A DNA stretch of 64,000 bases from CAXMMR01 sp965198995 (lineage in GTDB: Bacteria; Pseudomonadota; Alphaproteobacteria; Acetobacterales; Acetobacteraceae), in the NCBI GenBank assembly GCA_965198995.1, contig CBDAQG010000002.1, positions 310,001-374,000 on the forward strand, written 5' to 3'. Every line of letters begins with the position of its first letter. The stretch's first letter is position 1. This document shows, in pieces, positions 1-13,369 of this stretch. The position numbers and the translations under genes were made by a program. Below the pieces are notes generated by a model. The model ran no database searches. It saw only the letters and a list, made by a program, of their open reading frames with translations, and had not been told where the DNA came from.

Positions 1-5
1 TCTCC

Positions 6-808
<803 letters not shown>

Positions 809-809
<1 letters not shown>

Positions 810-1725
810 CAGGCGGTTCCGGTTTCGGATTGCCGCTGCTCGGAATGCGTTGTGTAGGTGAAGAACACCCAGCAGACGGTCAGCGTGATCAGGTTGTAGG
901 TGAGCGACATCGCCGCCGCGTTGCCGAGGTCGACCTGGCCGAGGGCGAGCTTGACGAGGTCGATCGACAGGAAACTGGTTGCCTCGCCGGGGCCGCCGCC
1001 GGTGACGATGAACGGCTCGGTATAGATCATGAAGCTTTCCATGAAGCGCAGCAGCATGGCGATGATCAGCACCTTGCGCAGCTTCGGCAGCTCGATGTTG
1101 CGAAACACCGACCAGCGGCTGGCGCCGTCGATGCGCGCCGCCTGGTAGAACGCGTCCGGGATCGCCTTGAGGCCGGCATAGCACAGCAGCGCGACCATCG
1201 AGGTCCAGTGCCAGACGTCGATCGTGACGATGGTGGCCCAGGCGGAGAACGGGTCCTCGACGTCGTTGTAGGGAATGCCGATGCGGTTGAGCGTCGAGCC
1301 GAGCAGGCCGATATCCTGGCGGGCGAAGATTTCCCAGATCGTGCCGACGACGTTCCACGGGATCAGCATCGGCAGCGCGATCACCACCAGCACCGCGCCG
1401 ACGCGCCAGCTGTGCCGTGGGATGCACAGCGAGACGGCGATGCCGAGCGGGATTTCGATCGCCAGCACGACGAAGGAGAAGATGAAGTTGCGCACCACGG
1501 CGCCGGCGAAGCGGCCGCCGATGTCGGTCGACGGGTCGAGCAGGGCGCGGAACCAGCCGGCGCCGTTCCAGAAGAAGTTGTTCTGGCCGAAGGTGTCCTG
1601 CACCGAGTAGTTGACGACCGTCATCACCGGGATCAGCGACGAGAACAGCACGAAGGCGAGCACCGGCAGCACGAACAGCCAGCCGCGATTATAGAACGGC
1701 TTGGCGATCACCATCTGGTCGTCGC

Positions 1726-1729
<4 letters not shown>
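809..1729 (-). CDS. glpP: Glycerol ABC transporter permease, GlpP-like
   Basis: This 306-residue sugar-type ABC permease is the partner of the following permease. A basic N-terminus leads into a first membrane helix (LFVLPVLAFVLFSSLIPVMT), followed by about five more. The EAA loop FYQAARIDGASRWSVFRNIE, ending in LPKL, contacts an ATPase. Start and stop are both fused to neighbours by ATGA overlaps, so translation is probably coupled from the ATPase gene through to the next permease. Family knowledge says two such permeases form the channel. The substrate glycerol is inferred from the adjacent glpD and from the unusual pair of ATPases. Confidence 0.88.
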
Positions 1730-2802
<1,073 letters not shown>

Positions 2803-2814
2803 CCCGGCTGCTCC

Positions 2815-3899
<1,085 letters not shown>

Positions 3900-3903
<4 letters not shown>

Positions 3904-5438
3904 GCGGCGGCGGCCTCGGTCAGCATCTCGGCGAGCGCGGTGTCGATGGTGGCGATCTCCTCGGCGGAGAGGCGCAGGCCGAGCTTGGAGCGCCGCCAGA
4001 CGACGTCCTGGGCGGTGCGGGCCCACTCGGCCTCGACAAGGTAGCGCAGCTCGGCCTCGGTCAGGCCGCCGCCGAAATCCCGTCCGAGATCGGCCATGCT
4101 GCGGGCGCCGTGCAGGATGCGGCCGACACGGGTGCCGTAGGCGCGCACCAGGCGGCGGGCCAGGCGCTGCGGCAGGAAGGGGTGCACGGATTGCAGGCGG
4201 GCGACCTCGGCGTCGTAGCCGGTCATTGGGAAGTCGCCGCCTGGCAGCGGCTCGCGGCCGGTCCAGCCGGCGCGCCGGACGCTGACCGCAGGCAGGTAAG
4301 ACGCCAGGTCGGCAAGGGCGGCCTCGGACAGCTTGCGGAAGGTGGTGATCTTGCCGCCGAAGATCGACAGCAGCGGCGCCGCGCCAGGTGGGGCGTCGAC
4401 CTTCAGCACGTAGTCGCGGGTGATCTTCTGGGCCAGGCTGTCGCCCTCGCTGTGCAGCGGGCGGACGCCGGAATAGGTCCAGACGACCATTTCGGGGGTG
4501 ACCGGCCGGCGCAGGTACTCGCTGGCCGAGCGGCAGAGGTAGTCGATCTCCTGCTGCGAGGCGTGCACCTCGGCCGGGTCGCCTTGGTAGTCCTGATCGG
4601 TGGTGCCGATCAGGGTGAAATCCTGCTCGTAGGGAATGACGAAGAAGATGCGCTTGTCGGCATTCTGGAAGATGTAGCACTCGTCGTGCTCGTAGAGTCG
4701 GGGCACGACGATGTGGCTGCCCTGCACGAGGCGGACCGGAGTGCGCTCGTTGGAGCGGATCACCTCGCCGGCGACCTCGCTGACCCAGGGGCCGGCGGCG
4801 TTGACCAAAGTGCGGGCGCGCAGGCGGCGCTGCTCGCCCGTGTCGGTGTCGCGCAGCACGACGTCCCACAAACCGTCGCGGCGGTCGGCGGAGATGCAGG
4901 CGGTGCGGGTCAGCACGGTGGCGCCGAGCTCGGCGGCGGCCATGGCGTTCAGCACCACGAGGCGGGAATCCTCGACCCAGCAATCCGAATACTCGAAGCC
5001 GCGGCGGAACTCGGGCTTGAGCGGGGCGCCGACCGGGTCGTCGGTCAGGCGGACGGTGCGGGTCGGAGGCAATGCCTTACGGCCGCCGATATTGTCGTAG
5101 AGCAGCAGGCCGAGGCGGAGCAGCCAGGCCGGGCGCAGCTTTTTGTGGAACGGCAGCAGGAAGCGCAGCGGCCAGACGATGTGCGGGGCGACGCGCCACA
5201 GCACCTCGCGCTCGGTCAGCGCCTCGCGCACCAGGCGAAACTCGTATTGCTCAAGATAGCGCAGGCCGCCATGGATCAGCTTGGTGGAGGCCGAGGAGGT
5301 GCCCGACGCCAGGTCGCGGCGCTCGCAGAGCAGCACCCGCCAGCCGCGCCCGGCGGCGTCCCTGGCGATGCCGCAGCCGTTCACGCCGCCGCCGATCACC
5401 GCAATGTCGTAGATGTCCGAGGTGGTGTCGCCAGCCAC
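3900..5438 (-). CDS. glpD: Glycerol-3-phosphate dehydrogenase, FAD-dependent
   Basis: This enzyme oxidises sn-glycerol 3-phosphate to dihydroxyacetone phosphate at the cytoplasmic face of the inner membrane and passes electrons to quinone. The 512 residues match the family length of about 500. The N-terminal FAD-binding motif is VIGGGVNGCGIARDAAGRGW, followed by SGTSSASTKLIHGGLRYLEQ, which is typical of GlpD. A GTG start at 5438 is preferred, because the open frame further upstream runs through a dispersed intergenic repeat and gives a non-conserved leader of 96 residues. A G-rich stretch precedes it. The 3' end overlaps the first ABC ATPase gene, so glycerol oxidation and uptake are co-transcribed. 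No glpK is visible. Confidence 0.93.
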
Positions 5439-5526
5439 GTGCCGCCCCCCGCTTGCGAGCGCGCCTTGGACAGCGCGTTTTCGTTTGTAATCAAGACACG
5501 AAAATTTGGAACGGGCAAGCGAGCAG

Positions 5527-5757
5527 GGAAGGCCAGGAGCTCTGCTCCTGGACCTCGCTGGGGCCTGAGGCCCCAGACCCGCATCCGTAAGGGCAGGCGA
5601 TGCTCTTGCTTGCTTGGCGAAGCTATTTAGTCCTGCTTCCCAGAGCACCGACCTCGCCATGAGCCATGAACAAGGAATGGATTTTAAAGGCTTCGCCTTT
5701 GATGGGTCCAGGGCGGAGTGAGCCAAAGGCTCACGGAGGGAAAGCCCCTGGCCTTTC

Positions 5758-5759
<2 letters not shown>
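5527..5759. repeat. Dispersed repeat family R, copy 1 (full length)
   Basis: This fills the gap between glpR and glpD. It starts GGAAGGCCAGGAGCTCTGC and ends CCCCTGGCCTTTCTTA, so its ends are inverted versions of each other. Inside are the two modules seen in other copies: a GGGGCC/GGCCCC palindrome followed by CCAGACCC, and ATGGATTTTAAAGGCTTCGC. The central segment closely resembles that of the copy at 37688-37982. The right end supplies the TAA stop of glpR. Any glpD promoter would have to lie in or beside this element. Confidence 0.7.
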
Positions 5760-6540
<781 letters not shown>

Positions 6541-6591
6541 GGGGGAGGCGCCAAGCTGATGGTCCAGGAGGCTGAGAGGACAGGAAGAAAG

Positions 6592-6709
6592 AGCTTCTTT
6601 TTTGAAAAAAAGAAGCAAAAAACTTCTGCTGACTCAGGTCCGCAATGGCTAGCCGGCATTCTTACGGGTAAAAGTTTTTTGGTTCTTTTTTTCAAAAAAG
6701 AACCTCTTG
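6592..6709. repeat. Family T inverted hairpin pair, copy 1
   Basis: Two A/T-rich hairpins face each other across a spacer of about 50 bases. The left one has stem ends GCTTC/GAAGC and the right one GGTTC/GAACC. Each is flanked by AAAAAACTT or AAAAGTTTTTT. It separates the glpR start from the 3' end of the next minus-strand gene, and nothing else recognisable lies in this gap. Confidence 0.75.
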
Positions 6710-6716
6710 CCTTGCC

Positions 6717-7343
6717 TTACAGGCCAAGGTTGAAGGCTATAGAAATTCGCAGGCTGTCGCCGCGGTAGGGCCGCACCTGGTGCATCAGCCAGGATGGGAA
6801 CAGGAACAGCAGGCCCGGGCGGGGGCGGATGGTTTCGCCGCTGCCGACCGAGCTGCCGTCCTCGCCGGCGAACTTCAGCGTTGGCGCGTACATCGCCGGG
6901 CCGGGGCCGCGCGGGTCCAGCATCTCGAACTCGCCGCCGAGGGACGGGTCGGCGAAGCAGCCGCCGTCGTCGACGTAGTAGGTGCCCGACCAGAAGGCGC
7001 CGGGATGGTAGTGGCAGATGTTGCTCGCGCCGGGGCCGTTCACGTTGGCCCAGGCCTGCACGGTCCAGGCGGGCTTGACCGCGGCGCCGTCGCGGTCGGC
7101 GGTGAGGCGGGTGGCGAGCTCGCGGGCGACGTCGAGCACCTGGGTGACCTCGGCGCCGCCCCAGGCGGCGATCTCGCGGTCGGAGTGCCAGCCGCCGGCG
7201 TTGGAGGCCTGCACGGAGCCGGCCTCGGCGCGGCGGGCCAGGATGACGCGGCGCAGCTCGGCGTTGCGGGCGGCCGCACCCGGCAGCTCCACCGCGGCGA
7301 CCGGGGTTGCGAACAGTCCCTTGACGTTGATGTCGAGCCGCAT
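6717..7343 (-). CDS. Putative 2-oxoglutarate-Fe(II) oxygenase family protein
   Basis: This 208-residue protein resembles the TIGR02466 group of putative 2OG-Fe(II) oxygenases. The diagnostic stretch is ANVNGPGASNICHYHPGAFW followed by SGTYYVDD, which supplies candidate metal ligands (the histidines of HYH). A later histidine occurs in LFPSWLMHQVRPYRGDSLRI, the usual position of the distal ligand, with the arginine a likely 2-oxoglutarate contact. The ATG at 7343 begins the conserved MRLDINVKGLFATPV; upstream in-frame residues look random. The substrate is unknown. It stands alone between a hairpin repeat and a degraded region. Confidence 0.75.
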   Translation of the reverse strand: MRLDINVKGLFATPVAAVELPGAAARNAELRRVILARRAEAGSVQASNAGGWHSDREIAAWGGAEVTQVLDVARELATRLTADRDGAAVKPAWTVQAWANVNGPGASNICHYHPGAFWSGTYYVDDGGCFADPSLGGEFEMLDPRGPGPAMYAPTLKFAGEDGSSVGSGETIRPRPGLLFLFPSWLMHQVRPYRGDSLRISIAFNLGL

Positions 7344-7405
7344 CTGCTCCCCGCACCTCGTTCGCCATGCTCGCACATGGCCTCGCCGGTCATGCCGGCC
7401 AGAGT

Positions 7406-7783
7406 TTACCGGCCAGAGTTCGTCGGTTGTTTTCGGCATCGATATGCGGGGCTGGTGCGGCCGGCTGCAAGGGGCAAGGCAGGGGCGATGGGCTCGGCTG
7501 TGCGGAAGCGGAACGAGGCGAAGCCGCCGCCGAGCGGCTGGGCGTCGTACTCGATGGTGCCGTCGGCGAAGCTCGGGCCGTTGAGGTCGGCGGTGGCGTC
7601 GCCGAGCTTGGGCAGGCCGTTGGGGCAGTCCTCGGTGGGGACGAACTCGGGCTTGCCGGTGGTCTGCCGGCAGGCTCTTGCCAGGATTGATGGCGGGCGT
7701 CGTTCGGGTTCTAATCGTTGCTGCGGCAGAGTTGAGACGGACCAGCCGGCGAGCAAGTCGTCTGTCGTCGTGCCGGTCAGCAT
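7406..7783 (-). pseudogene. Possible decayed gene fragment
   Basis: The stretch between the oxygenase gene and the VOC gene has an open minus-strand frame whose central part (DLNGPSFADGTIEYDAQ, then GGGFASFRFR) resembles the start of secreted LamG/concanavalin-like proteins. The frame then loses similarity and ends in a low-quality tail near the adjacent gene. No plausible start or signal peptide is seen. I interpret this as a broken remnant, but a chance ORF is not excluded. Confidence 0.25.
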
Positions 7784-7885
7784 GCTGTCGACGCCCGAGG
7801 TCGCGAGGGGTTGGATCGTCAGGAGCGCGGCGGGCCTGGCGGGGAAGCCGGCGTGTGGTCGAGCCGCCTCATCGAGGAGTTAGCC

Positions 7886-8221
7886 GTGGCCCGCATCAGC
7901 TTTGTCGAGTTTCCGGCGCGAGACCTCGCTGCGGCGAAGTCGTTCTACCGATCGGCGTTCGGGTGGGACCTGACCGATTTCGGTCCGACGTATTCGTGCA
8001 CCATGACGGGTGATGTCGATCTCGGATTGCAGGGCGACATGACGGAGGCGACGCGGGCGCCGCTCGCCGTCATTGCGGTCGACGACCTGGAGGCTGCGCA
8101 GGCCGCGGTCGAGCAGGCGGGCGGGGTCGTCACTCAGGCGATCTTCGCCTTTCCGGGCGGGCGGCGCTTCCATTTCACCGATCCGAACGGACAGGAGCTG
8201 GCGGCGCTGCAGGCCGACTAG
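7886..8221 (+). CDS. VOC (glyoxalase/bleomycin-resistance) family protein
   Basis: This 111-residue single-domain VOC protein starts VARISFVEFPARDLAAAKSF, the usual first beta-alpha unit, and ends in FPGGRRFHFTDPNGQELAAL, the typical closing strand. It fits the group annotated as lactoylglutathione lyase-like or bleomycin-resistance-like, although the substrate cannot be told from sequence. The GTG at 7886 is favoured over the longer frame because GAGGAG lies seven bases upstream and homology begins here. It is a single gene. Confidence 0.8.
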   Translation: MARISFVEFPARDLAAAKSFYRSAFGWDLTDFGPTYSCTMTGDVDLGLQGDMTEATRAPLAVIAVDDLEAAQAAVEQAGGVVTQAIFAFPGGRRFHFTDPNGQELAALQAD

Positions 8222-8248
8222 CCTGTCAGCCGGATCGCCACATCGTCT

Positions 8249-8315
8249 AATGGGTGGATTTCAAAGGCCCCGCCTTTGATGGGGTCGAGGGGCAAAGCCC
8301 CTTGCCTCGCTTCGC
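8249..8315. repeat. Dispersed repeat family R, copy 2 (right half)
   Basis: This contains the right module (GTGGATTTCAAAGGCCCCGC) and the closing end GGGGTCGAGGGGCAAAGCCC. The left module is missing, so the copy is partial. Confidence 0.6.
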
Positions 8316-8333
8316 CTGGGTGTCTGCCGCCCC

Positions 8334-9362
8334 GTGTATGAGCCCAAGCAGGTCGAGGCGCTGCGGCGGCTGGTCGAGGGAGCGTTGGGGTGGTGGGCGT
8401 TGCCGTCTGGGACGCGGGTTGAGCTGCTGGCGGTCTCGGAGAATGCCACCTTCCTGCTGCGGCTGCCGGGCGGGGAGCGGCGGGTGCTGCGGGTGGCGCG
8501 GCCGGGCTATCACACGCTGGCGGAGATCCGGTCGGAGCTGGCGTGGAGCGAGGCGGTGCGGCGCGCGGCGACCGTCTGTTGCCCAGCGGTGATCGGGGGC
8601 GTCGATGGCGAACCGGTGCAGCGGCTTGGCGACGGGATGCTGGAGCGGTGGGCGATCCTGTTCGAGCATGTGGACGGGGTGGCGCCGGCCGCGGCGGCCG
8701 AGGCGTTCGGCCTGATCGGCGAGGTAACGGCCAGGCTGCACGCGCAGGCGCGGGGATGGGCGCGCCCGGCCTGGTTCGTGCGCAAGGCCTGGACGGTGGA
8801 GACGGCGGTGGGCGCGAGCGCGCACTGGGGCTGTTGGCGCGGTGCGGCGGGGCTGGGGGCGGCCGGCGAGGCGGTGCTGGGGCGGACGGCCGAGGCGGTG
8901 GCGCGGCGGCTGGGAGAGCATGGCCGGGGGCCGGCGCGGTTCGGGCTGGTCCATGCCGACCTGCGGGTGGCGAACCTGCTGGTGCGCCGGGATGGGCTGG
9001 CGGTGATCGATTTCGACGATTGCGGGTTTGGCTGGTTTGCCGCCGACTTTGCCGCGTCCGTCAGCTTCATCGAGCATTCCGCGGTGGTGCCGTCGCTGTT
9101 CGAGGCGTGGTGCCGCGGCTATGGGGCGGTGGCGGTGGCGGATCGGGCGGTGATGGGGGCGCTGCTGGTGATGCGGCGGATGCAGTTGCTGGGCTGGACG
9201 CGGACGCATGCCGAGACGGCCACTGTCCAAGCGCTGGGGCCGGACTTCGCGCTCCAGACGGTGGGGCTGGCGGAGCGGTTTCTCAGCGGAAGAGATCTGC
9301 TCGACGGTCGCGCAGATAGGGGTCGAGGCCGCGCGCGTGGCGGGCGTCGGGACGGATGGTGA
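8334..9362 (+). CDS. Aminoglycoside phosphotransferase-fold kinase
   Basis: This 342-residue member of the APH/choline-kinase/RdoA fold carries the catalytic loop HADLRVANLLV (the HxDxxxxN type) near residue 205 and the metal-binding VIDFDDCG just after it. The N-terminal lobe includes LLRLPGGERRVLRVAR, which supplies the ATP-binding lysine or arginine region. The acceptor is unknown; homologues phosphorylate small alcohols or amino compounds. The start is a GTG at 8334. The last 26 or so residues are Arg/Gly-rich and are encoded antisense to the end of the nitrilase gene, with an 80-base tail-to-tail overlap, so the natural C-terminus was probably about residue 315. Confidence 0.8.
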   Translation: MYEPKQVEALRRLVEGALGWWALPSGTRVELLAVSENATFLLRLPGGERRVLRVARPGYHTLAEIRSELAWSEAVRRAATVCCPAVIGGVDGEPVQRLGDGMLERWAILFEHVDGVAPAAAAEAFGLIGEVTARLHAQARGWARPAWFVRKAWTVETAVGASAHWGCWRGAAGLGAAGEAVLGRTAEAVARRLGEHGRGPARFGLVHADLRVANLLVRRDGLAVIDFDDCGFGWFAADFAASVSFIEHSAVVPSLFEAWCRGYGAVAVADRAVMGALLVMRRMQLLGWTRTHAETATVQALGPDFALQTVGLAERFLSGRDLLDGRADRGRGRARGGRRDGW

Positions 9363-10080
9363 CGGTGAGCAGGGCTGGCCCGGCGCCGGCGGCGGCGAGG
9401 ATTTCGCCGTCCGGGCCGGTGATGGAGGAGCCGCCCTGGTAGTGGATGTCGGCCTCGCTGCCGCACAGGCCGGCATAGACGACGAACAGGTGGTTCTCCA
9501 GGGCGCGGGCGCGCAGCAGCACCCGGGAGACGGTGACCGAGGAGGGCGCGCGTGGCAGGGCGGTGGGGATCAGCAGAATGTCGGCGCCGGCCAGCGCGGC
9601 GGCGCGGGCGTGCTCGGGAAACTCGCTGTCGTAGCAGACCAGCATGGCGGCTTGCAGGCCGCAGACGGCGTGCAGCGCCGGCAGGGCCTCGCCAGGGGTG
9701 AAGGCGGCGCGCTCGCCGCGGCCGTAAAGGTGGCATTTGCGATAGAGGGCGGGCGGCAGGCCGGGGCGGAGCAGGGCGGCGGCGTTGTAGATCTGGCCGC
9801 CGGCGGCGCGCTCGGGCACGCCGACGACCAGGGTGAGGTCGAGCGCGTCGGTCAGCGCGGCGAGGCGGTGCAGGGTGGGGCCGTCGGCGGGTTCGGCGAG
9901 GGCGTGCATGGCGTCGAGCGAGGCGTAGCCGGTGGTGGCGAGCTCCGGGGCGACGAGCAGGCGGCTGCCGGCGGCGGCGGCGGCGCGGGCGGCGTGCTCG
10001 ATGCGCTCGAGGTTGGCCGCGAGGCCGGCGGAGCTCGGCTCGAACTGGAGCAGGGACAGGGTGAGGGTGTCAGGGCGCAT
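9283..10080 (-). CDS. Nitrilase superfamily carbon-nitrogen hydrolase
   Basis: This 265-residue cytoplasmic hydrolase of the nitrilase/amidase fold shows the Glu-Lys-Cys triad: glutamate in LLVAPELATTGY, lysine in LYRKCHLYG and cysteine in MLVCYDSEFPE. The likely activity is hydrolysis of an amide such as a carbamoyl or omega-amide substrate, but the sequence does not distinguish. The ATG at 10080 begins MRPDTLTLSLLQFEP, the first beta strand of the fold; upstream codons are not conserved. It is convergent with the kinase-fold gene, overlapping it by 80 bases. Confidence 0.85.
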   Translation of the reverse strand: MRPDTLTLSLLQFEPSSAGLAANLERIEHAARAAAAAGSRLLVAPELATTGYASLDAMHALAEPADGPTLHRLAALTDALDLTLVVGVPERAAGGQIYNAAALLRPGLPPALYRKCHLYGRGERAAFTPGEALPALHAVCGLQAAMLVCYDSEFPEHARAAALAGADILLIPTALPRAPSSVTVSRVLLRARALENHLFVVYAGLCGSEADIHYQGGSSITGPDGEILAAAGAGPALLTVTIRPDARHARGLDPYLRDRRADLFR

Positions 10081-10145
10081 CGGGACCGATCGTGACCATG
10101 TTGGCGGCCGCGACAGCATCACCCCGAACGGCTCCGAGGACCACC

Positions 10146-10634
10146 ATGCTTCATCCTGCCTCGCCACTCGGACGGCTGCTGACGGCGCCGATGCGGCCGG
10201 GGGTGCTGTGCTGGATCGGGCTGCGGCCGGCGAGGCGCGCGGCGATGGTGGCGGTGGCGCAGGCCGAGCTGGACGTGGCGGCCGGCGTTGTTGGCGACCG
10301 CTATGAGGGGCAGAGCGGCAAGCGGCAGGTGACGCTGCTGCAGCAGGAGCACCTGGCGGCGGTGGGCAGCTATCTCGGGATTGCGGCGCCGGAGCCGGCG
10401 CTGCTGCGGCGCAACCTGGTGGTGGCGGGGCTGAACCTGCTGGCGCTGGGCGACGGCGCGCTGTGGGTGGGCGAGGTGCGGCTGCAGGTGACCGGGGCGT
10501 GCCATCCGTGCTCGCGGATGGAGGAGGTGTTCGGAACCGGCGGCTACAACGCGGTGCGCGGGCATGGCGGGCTGACGGCGCGGGTGGTGCAGGGCGGGCG
10601 GGTCCGGTTCGGTGACGGTGTGCGGCGGGGTTAA
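10146..10634 (+). CDS. MOSC domain-containing protein
   Basis: This 162-residue protein consists of a single MOSC domain, the C-terminal module of molybdenum cofactor sulfurases and of the YiiM/YuaD family. Conserved points are GDRYEGQSGKRQVTLLQQEH near residue 55 and the cysteine-containing TGACHPCSRMEE near residue 120. The family binds sulfurated or molybdenum-type cofactors; the precise reaction is unknown here. The ATG at 10146 is preferred over an earlier in-frame ATG because the upstream codons overlap the divergent nitrilase start region. The TAA stop abuts a family R repeat. Confidence 0.85.
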   Translation: MLHPASPLGRLLTAPMRPGVLCWIGLRPARRAAMVAVAQAELDVAAGVVGDRYEGQSGKRQVTLLQQEHLAAVGSYLGIAAPEPALLRRNLVVAGLNLLALGDGALWVGEVRLQVTGACHPCSRMEEVFGTGGYNAVRGHGGLTARVVQGGRVRFGDGVRRG

Positions 10635-10764
10635 AAGGAAGGCCAGAGGCTCTGCCTCTGGACTCCGCTGGGGCCCGAGGCCCCAGACCCCACTACTAAA
10701 GAAATGGATTTTAAAGGCTCCGCCTTTAATGGGGTCCAGGGGCAAAGCCCCTGGCCTTCCTTTT
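10633..10764. repeat. Dispersed repeat family R, copy 3 (compact full copy)
   Basis: This is the clearest copy. It begins AAAAGGAAGGCCAG and ends CTGGCCTTCCTTTT, a perfect 14-base terminal inverted repeat. Each end is itself a hairpin (GCCAGAGGCTCTGCCTCTGG on the left). Between lie GGGGCCCGAGGCCCC and AATGGATTTTAAAGGC. No coding capacity is present, so it looks like a small non-autonomous element of about 132 bases. The left edge touches the MOSC stop codon. Confidence 0.75.
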
Positions 10765-10878
10765 ACTTTTTGATAAATTTTCTGAAGAATTGGCGAGAAC
10801 TACAGACGCTCAAGGTTCTTCGGTTCTGTGCAAAAATATTAATGTTTATTTTCAGTATGTTGCTTCGTCTTTGATAGT

Positions 10879-10895
10879 TGGCACGGCTGATGCAA
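10879..10895 (+). promoter_or_regulatory. Sigma-54 (RpoN) promoter candidate
   Basis: TTGGCACGGCTGATGCA matches the -24/-12 consensus TTGGCACG-N4-TTGCA with one mismatch. The GG at 10881-10882 and the GC at 10893-10894 are spaced exactly as required. About 50 bases downstream is the start of the small membrane protein gene at 10945. The preceding 100 bases are strikingly A/T-rich for this genome, as expected for an activator or IHF binding region. The sigma-54 activator gene pspF lies just beyond. Confidence 0.7.
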
Positions 10896-10944
10896 ATGCT
10901 TCCTGCAGAGAGCCATGAGGCTTTCGCAAGAAGGAGTGTCCGTC

Positions 10945-11162
10945 ATGAGCCATTACGCGACGATCCAGGCCGTTTCTCCTGCCACGGTCAGCCGTCCGGC
11001 GCCGGTGCGTGCTGCGGGATCGGTGCTGCCGACCGTGTTTGCGGTGCTGGCGGCGGTGATGTTGGTGCTGGTGCTGTGCTTTGGCTGGGTTGCGGCGCAG
11101 GGCTGGACGGAGCGCGGGCTTGATCGTGCGGCGGGTGTGCCGGTGGCGGCGCTGGTCGCCGC

Positions 11163-11181
<19 letters not shown>
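10945..11181 (+). CDS. Small single-pass membrane protein, sigma-54-dependent candidate
   Basis: This 78-residue protein has a hydrophilic N-terminus and one strong membrane helix (VLPTVFAVLAAVMLVLVLCF, roughly residues 30-49), then a short polar tail. An AAGGAG ribosome-binding site precedes the ATG. I do not recognise the family. It sits behind a near-consensus sigma-54 promoter and is convergent with pspF, overlapping its 3' end by 19 bases, so it is plausibly an envelope-stress gene switched on by PspF. That role is an inference from context. Confidence 0.65.
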
Positions 11182-12269
<1,088 letters not shown>

Positions 12270-12432
12270 CCTGTTCCGCTCTCCGCCATTGCCGCGCGTG
12301 ATCCTAGGCGCGGCAGGACGGGGTGGCCAAATCGGCGCGACGACTCAGGAGCGCCCGCTGCGCGGGCGCGGGGCCTGCACAGGGTTTCAAAAGCGTGCTC
12401 CATTCAACCTACTGGGACAAGGAACTGACGCC

Positions 12433-13149
12433 ATGGGTGTCTTTTCGCGGCTGACCGACATCGTGAACGCCAACTTCAACGCCCTGCTCGCCAGCGCCGA
12501 AAATCCCGAGCGGATGATCCGGCTGATGATCCAGGAGATGGAGGACACGCTGGTCGAGGTGCGCAGCCAGACCGTGCAGACCATCGCCGAGCGCAAAGAG
12601 CTCGCACGCCGGATCGAGAGTGCCAAGCGCGAGGAGGCGGAGTGGCAGCGCAAGGCGGAGCTGGCGCTGACGCATGACCGGGAGGATCTGGCGCGCGGGG
12701 CGCTGCAGGCGCGCCACCATGCCGGGGAGGGACGGGCGGCGCTGGAGCGGCAGCTCGAGCAGGTGGTGTCCGGGCTGGAGGCGCAATCGGCCGATATCGG
12801 GCGGCTGCAGGCCAAGCTCGCGGATGCGCGGTCGCGCGAGAAGGCGCTGACGTCGCGCGGACGGATTGCCAGCTCGCGGCTAAAGCTGCGCACCAGCCTG
12901 CATGACCGGCGGGTGGCGGACGCGTTCGACCGCTTCGAGGCGGTGGAGCGGCGGCTGGACGAGGCGGAGGGGCGGGTGGAGGCGTTCGACATCGGGGCGG
13001 CGCCGGAGGGCTCGCCGCAGGGGTTGGCGGAGCAGCTCGCGGGGCTTGAGGCGAACGCCGCGGTGGAGGACGAGCTGGCGGCGATGCGGCGGCGGCTCGG
13101 CAACCGGTTGCCGGCGGTGACCAAGAGCCCCGAGGGCGAGAGCGTCTGA
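12433..13149 (+). CDS. pspA: Phage shock protein A (PspA/IM30 family)
   Basis: This 238-residue peripheral inner-membrane protein begins with the classic amphipathic helix MGVFSRLTDIVNANFNALLA, followed by NPERMIRLMIQEMEDTLVEV and long coiled coils rich in Arg and Glu up to about residue 190. The family forms ESCRT-III-like rods that stabilise stressed membranes, and binds PspF in the resting state. AAGGA precedes the ATG, and earlier in-frame codons are not conserved. It leads an operon with pspB and a third membrane protein gene. No clear sigma-54 promoter could be recognised in the pspF-pspA gap. Confidence 0.93.
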   Translation: MGVFSRLTDIVNANFNALLASAENPERMIRLMIQEMEDTLVEVRSQTVQTIAERKELARRIESAKREEAEWQRKAELALTHDREDLARGALQARHHAGEGRAALERQLEQVVSGLEAQSADIGRLQAKLADARSREKALTSRGRIASSRLKLRTSLHDRRVADAFDRFEAVERRLDEAEGRVEAFDIGAAPEGSPQGLAEQLAGLEANAAVEDELAAMRRRLGNRLPAVTKSPEGESV

Positions 13150-13156
13150 GGCGGCG

Positions 13157-13369
13157 ATGGACTGGGACCTGGTCACGATTTTCGGCTTCGTGCTGGTGCT
13201 GGTCGCCATGGTGCGGCTGATGCCACGACGGCCGAGTGCGGGCGGCGTGGACGTGGCGGCGCTGGGGGAGGCCAAGCAGGTGGCGGGGCGGCTGGAGGGC
13301 AGGATCGAGGCGCTCGAGCGGATCCTGGACGAGGATTTGCCGGGCTGGCGCAGCCGGTCGCGTTCGTGA
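13157..13369 (+). CDS. pspB: Phage shock protein B (PspB) homologue
   Basis: This 70-residue protein has an N-terminal membrane helix (VTIFGFVLVLVAMVRLMP) and a C-terminal coiled coil ending RIEALERILDEDLPGWRSRS. That ending matches the end of enterobacterial PspB (RIQALESILDAEHPNWRDR) almost residue for residue. PspB normally works with PspC to sense envelope stress and release PspF from PspA. Here it follows pspA after 7 bases and overlaps the next gene in a GTGA junction, but no recognisable pspC is present. Confidence 0.85.
   Translation: MDWDLVTIFGFVLVLVAMVRLMPRRPSAGGVDVAALGEAKQVAGRLEGRIEALERILDEDLPGWRSRSRS

Noticed and set aside
4110..5630. Long plus-strand open frame of 506 codons antisense to glpD
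   Set aside because: It is a G/C-rich shadow of glpD with Gly/Ala/Asp/Val bias and no domain; glpD has clear family motifs.
12270..12432. Sigma-54 promoter for pspA (CCTGCACAGGGTTTCAA, or TGGCCAAATCGGCGC)
   Set aside because: The first lacks the -12 GC at the correct spacing, and the second matches only GG and GC, which is common by chance in this G/C-rich DNA.
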